Program-made: the position numbers and the translations under genes | The notes under the pieces: generated by a model | The model's database searches: none | What the model saw: only the letters and a program-made list of their open reading frames with translations | Told to the model about the DNA's origin: nothing | NCBI RefSeq assembly: GCF_904849725.1 | Contig: NC_058524.1 | Coordinates: 547,339,763 to 547,403,762 of the forward strand | DNA from: Hordeum vulgare subsp. vulgare | Taxonomy: Eukaryota; Streptophyta; Magnoliopsida; Poales; Poaceae | Reading direction: 5' to 3' | Length of the DNA: 64,000 bases | Part shown: positions 60,611-64,000 of the stretch, one piece after another | How the letters are laid out: the number at the start of each line of letters is the position of its first letter | Numbering within the stretch: the stretch's first letter is position 1

Positions 60611-61144
60611 TCAAACATAAGTGGCGTGATCACTAAGATTCTTAAGGTTTTCATCTTTCTTGCTGGATGATTCACCACTACTTTTAGGGACAAAGATAGA
60701 CTTGGTGATTTTATTGTGGGCAAAATTTGGAGTATTCTGCATAGCGGCAAAAGCGGAACCCAAGTTGGCTATAACATCCTCTAGTTTGCCAATTCTAGCG
60801 GAATCATGACCTAGCTTTTCGTTAACTGTGGGTTCCTTCTCCTTTAAACTTTTCAAAACCATTCCCACCTTGGATCCATACTGAGTGATTTGATTGTGGA
60901 TCTTTTTATCCAAATCTTCGATGAGTTCAATCGTAGCAACTTTATTTTCAATAACGTCCAGTCTACGCATCACATGTTCCAGAGTTAAGGTAGTTCCATT
61001 GACCAATAGTGGGGGTGAGCCTACCAAATTTATCACAGCTCCGTAAGAATCAACGGTATGGCTACCCAAGAAATTTCCACCTACGATGGTGTCAAGAATA
61101 TACCTATTCCAAGGAGAAACACCCACATAAAAACTGCGAAGCAA
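60611..61144 (-). CDS. Gag-like ORF of the 6.8-kb non-autonomous element
   Basis: 177 residues. It begins M-L-R-S-F-Y-V-G-V-S-P-W-N-R-Y-I-L-D-T-I, a stretch like the end of the Athila gag capsid region (W-N-x-Y-x-L-D-x-I-x-G-G). It then has a helical segment (residues about 60-120) and a Ser/Lys-rich tail. The frame is likely open further upstream in the intact family, since homology seems to start mid-domain. It is followed by the conserved GGGTTGCCTCCCAACAAGCG (60531-60550, plus strand). Possible roles are packaging by helper Gag or none. Protein expression is unproven. Confidence 0.5.
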   Translation of the reverse strand: MLRSFYVGVSPWNRYILDTIVGGNFLGSHTVDSYGAVINLVGSPPLLVNGTTLTLEHVMRRLDVIENKVATIELIEDLDKKIHNQITQYGSKVGMVLKSLKEKEPTVNEKLGHDSARIGKLEDVIANLGSAFAAMQNTPNFAHNKITKSIFVPKSSGESSSKKDENLKNLSDHATYV

Positions 61145-61474
61145 GACGGCAGTGGATTGCTTATGAGTAGATCTACTCTGAGCGTTACAAATCCTATACC
61201 AAGCGTCCTTTAAGTTTTCTTCCGCAATTTGTTTGAAATTGAGGACCTCGCTCTCGGGAGTATCGTTTGAAGTGGTGGATCTAGCGATCAGGAAAGACTA
61301 TCCCACACAGATGAGCAGAAAGCAAGCGAGAGAAAAGGGCGAACGAAAAGGCGAACAAAAAAGGCAAATTGGTGAAGTGGGGGAGAGGAAAACGAGAGGC
61401 AACTGGCAAACAAAGTAAATGCAAGAGATGAGTTTGAGACACTACTTGGATGAGTTCTTGACTTGATCTTCCTC

Positions 61475-61490
61475 CCCGGCAACGGCGCCA
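61475..61490 (-). promoter_or_regulatory. Primer-binding site, tRNA-Asp
   Basis: The plus strand CCCGGCAACGGCGCCA equals the 3' end of plant tRNA-Asp including CCA, as I recall it. It sits ten bases from the 5' LTR. It is the best-preserved PBS in the window. Confidence 0.88.
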
Positions 61491-61500
61491 GAAATTCTTC

Positions 61501-63039
61501 TGCTGCGGCAACAAAAGTCCTTCCTTGACGCTAGGAATTCTTCTTGTTACTGCTCTGGTTTGCGTCGGTTTTTCCCTTGAAGAGGAAAGGGTGATGCAGC
61601 ACAGGAGCAGTAAGTATTTCCCTCAGTTTGAGAACCAAGGTATCGATCCAGAAGGAGGGCCTCGTCAAGTCCAAAGTACCTGCGCAAAGACAAACAAGCT
61701 TGCACCCAACGTTTCAAAGGGGTTGTCAGTCCCTTCAAGATTGTTTGCAAAGTGATATCTGAAGGCGGAAAGTGCAACAAAGTTAAAAGTGTGAGGCTGA
61801 AAATATGGTGTGGAGTAGACCCTGGGGTCCATAGTGTTCACTAGAGGCTTCTCTCAAAATAGCAAGTATTACGGTCGAGCAATTGATAGAACCACGCAAA
61901 GTCATGATGATATCTACGGCAATGATCATACATATAGGCATCACGTAAGAGACAAGTAGACCGATACTTTCTGCATCTACTACTATTACTCCACACATCG
62001 ACCGCAATCCAGCATGCATCTAGTGTATTGAGTTCATGAAGAACAGAGTAACGCTTTAAGCAAGATGACATGATGTAGAGGGATAATATCAAACCAATGA
62101 TGAAAACCCCATCTTTTTACCCTTGATGGCAACAACACGATGCGTGCCTCGCTACCCCTTCTGTCACTGGGTGAGGTCACCGCACGGTATGAACCCAAAA
62201 CCAAGCACTTCTCCCATTGCAAGAATCATAGATCTAGTTGGCCAGACAAAACCCACAACTCGAAGAGAAATACAAGGATATGAAATCATGCATAAGAGAG
62301 ATTAGAACAAACTCAAATAAGATTCATAGATAATCTGATCATAAATCCACAATTCATCGGATCTTGACAAACACACCACAAAAGAAGATTACAACGGATA
62401 GATCTCCATGAAGATCATGGAGAACTTTGTATTGAAGATCCAAGAGAGAGAAGAAGCCATCTAGTTACTAGCTATGGACCCGTAGGTCTATGGTGAACTA
62501 CTAACGCATCATCGGAGAGGTCATGGTGTTGAGGAAGAAGCCCTCCATGTCCAAATGCCCCCTCCGGCAGGGCACGAGAACGTGCCCTAGATGGGATCTT
62601 GCAGAGACAGAAGCTTGCAGCGGCGGAAAAGTAATTTTGATGATCTCCCGATTTTTTTGGTATTTTTAGGGAATATATAGGCGCAACCCCTATGTCAGGG
62701 GACGCTCAGGGGGACCACAAACCTGGATGGCGTGTCCTCTCCCCTGGCCGCGGGGTGGGGGCTTGTGGGGCCCCTTGAGCTCCCCTGCCTTGGCTCCCAA
62801 GCTCCCCGATCTTCTTCCGTTCCATAAAAAATCTTTTCGGGGATTTTCTTCCTTTTGGACTCCCTTTCAAAATCTCCTCTAAAAGGGGTCAAAAACATGG
62901 AAAAAACAGGAACTCGCACTTGGCACTGAGTTAATAAGTTAGTCCCAAAAAATATATAAAAGGTATACAAAACATCCAAAGTTTGACAAGATAATAGCAT
63001 GAAACCATCAAAAATTATAGATACGTTGGAGACGTATCA
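61501..63039 (-). repeat. 5' LTR of the 6.8-kb non-autonomous element
   Basis: 1539 bp. The plus strand reads TGCTGCGGCAACAAAAG to GGAGACGTATCA. Compared with the 3' LTR it lacks a short CGGTGGGTGAACAAATTA-type segment near 61874 (present at 56619-56638). Confidence 0.88.
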
Positions 63040-63277
63040 CGCACCAAGACAGAACTCCGTCACATCGATATCATATATATTTCAAAAATAGCCGCGTGAT
63101 CCTAATTTTTGTTTGAGTGAGAAGAGGAGTAGATTTAAGATTTCCTAAGCCGAGAACCTCACCAGAGCATGGAAGAGGAGAAAAAAGAATCCTACTCTCC
63201 GATATAACTAAGACTCAAAACATTTTACTAGACTCGATCGGCCAAGTACGATCACACAAAGGATCCTATGGTCATAA

Positions 63278-63291
63278 GGCTGTGATTACCA
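63278..63291 (-). promoter_or_regulatory. Primer-binding site of the chromodomain element, initiator-Met-like
   Basis: On the minus strand TGGTAATCACAGCC starts three bases from the LTR. It resembles TGGTATCAGAGCC, the common tRNA-iMet PBS, with one inserted base and one change. Confidence 0.55.
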
Positions 63292-63294
63292 ACT

Positions 63295-64000
63295 TGTAAC
63301 GACTAAGATGCGGTCCTTTCCGATTTAGGGAACGAGGCCCCAAAATGGAAAGAAGCGCATCTAAGCGTTTCGCAAGCACGATAACATAGCACATACATAA
63401 TAAAGAATGACAAAGAGGGAATCGTTTGCCATCTCATAGATAATATCAGAGTTTACAACACACATTTATTCAGATAAGGCAGTTCCGCTACGGACTAAAT
63501 AACACGAGAAAAGGCTATGCTACCCTGCATGCTTGTCCACGATCACGAACACACCTAAGTGTTCTGGATAGTTCACGTACAGGCGGTCGTTCTCCTCATC
63601 GTACTGCCACGCCAGCTACGTGCTCTTTGGATCACCTGTGTCGGGCGTACCTGTACCTGTTGGGGTGTTGAAGTAATCTGTGAGCCACGAGGACTCAGCA
63701 ATCTATGACCTCGGTGCCAGAACTAGTCAAGTTATTAGGTAAGGAAGGTTTAGTGTTTAGGTTGCAACATCCTAAGCATTTATGATGGCTAACTTATGTA
63801 GAACAAGTTATTGAAGGTAGTCTATACTAGCGGGCGAAGACTAGCTGATCATTAAGTGATCCTGAACACTTACTTACGTCAAACATAACCCCACCGTGTT
63901 CCCGATCGAAGAGAGGTCTTCGAGGGAGATAGTCACGGTTACGCACTCAGTTGGCAGTTTTATTAGATTAAGTTCAAGTTATCTATAACCGGATGTTAAC
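63295..64000 (-). repeat. 5' LTR of the chromodomain element (first 706 bases in the window)
   Basis: Collinear with 47067-47771, beginning TGTAACGACTAAGATGCGG. It continues past the right edge. The remaining roughly 3.2 kb, and then the rest of the Athila-type LTR, are expected outside. Confidence 0.9.

Larger units (their letters stand above)
56247..63039 (-). mobile_element. Non-autonomous Athila-type LTR retrotransposon, 6.8 kb
   Basis: LTRs at 56247-57804 and 61501-63039; only 3.7 kb of internal sequence. Flanks GGCAC (56242-56246) and CGCAC (63040-63044) are a target duplication with one mismatch. It has a PPT (complement of GCATCCCCAAGCTT, 57806-57819), a PBS and one ORF, but no protease, RT or integrase, so it needs helper enzymes. 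Its LTR family is the same as the solo LTRs at 34455-37513. Confidence 0.88.
47067..64000 (-). mobile_element. Chromodomain Ty3/gypsy element (Tekay/Del-like), right end outside the window
   Basis: LTRs start TGTAACGACTAAGATGCGG at 47067 and again at 63295. Between them on the minus strand are gag, protease, RT, RNase H, integrase and a chromodomain, in the order of chromoviruses. The 5' leader is interrupted by a 6.8-kb element. The two LTR starts are alike over the roughly 700 bases visible, with a few differences per 100 bases by eye. Confidence 0.88.

Noticed and set aside
61475..61490. tRNA-Asp gene end
   Set aside because: Only the last 16 bases match, and they sit next to an LTR. It is a primer-binding site.

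Overview
The window looks like intergenic DNA of a large-genome Triticeae grass (wheat, Aegilops or barley type). Evidence: two Stowaway MITEs with CTCCCTCCG ends, a CACTA element with AGTCCCGG sub-terminal repeats, and layered Ty3/gypsy elements, many with TGATACGTCTCC-type LTRs. Family-level names are from memory and no database was searched. About 85-90% of the window is transposable element or its debris. I support one intact host gene, an intronless clade-A AT-hook (AHL) DNA-binding protein on the minus strand at 3375-4232.

Layout. 1-6255: MITE copies, a decayed (poly)ubiquitin fragment, a TIR element, the AHL gene, then a degenerate complex tandem-repeat array. 6256-20983: a nearly complete Tat-lineage gypsy element (plus strand) inserted in that array. 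It has LTRs, a tRNA-Lys-type PBS, a gag split by a CACTA element (7600-9433, TSD GAC), pol with two RNase H domains and integrase, a 70-bp satellite, a 56-bp repeat, and a spliced-looking antisense gene. 20984-22215: the rest of the array, with one Stowaway inside it; a second Stowaway lies just beyond. 22664-23756: low-copy-looking DNA. 23757-31258: fragments of short Athila-type (Sabrina/WHAM-like) elements, including an LTR with a 3' internal domain on its left and a PBS plus ORF on its right. 31259-47066: a degenerate minus-strand Athila-type element (gag and protease only) carrying a solo LTR nested in a solo LTR (34455-37513) and a rearranged LTR mosaic (37933-42986, TSD CTAGG). 47067-64000: a minus-strand chromodomain (Tekay/Del-like) gypsy element with about 3.9-kb LTRs. 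Its 5' leader is interrupted by a non-autonomous 6.8-kb element (56247-63039), and its 5' LTR runs off the window.

Exact target-site duplications give the relative order of insertions: solo LTR E is younger than solo LTR D/F, which is younger than the Athila-type host. The chromodomain element is younger than that host, and the 6.8-kb element is younger still. None of the retrotransposon reading frames is intact. In the Tat element, five in-frame nonsense codons each fit a C-to-T change, as expected from deamination of methylated DNA.

The observations I rate highest are the complex tandem array beside the AHL gene, two tRNA-like modules with Pol III A/B boxes inside the chromodomain element's LTR, the solo-LTR-in-solo-LTR, repeated PPT-like motifs with inverted repeats in the short Athila derivatives, and the ubiquitin fragment.
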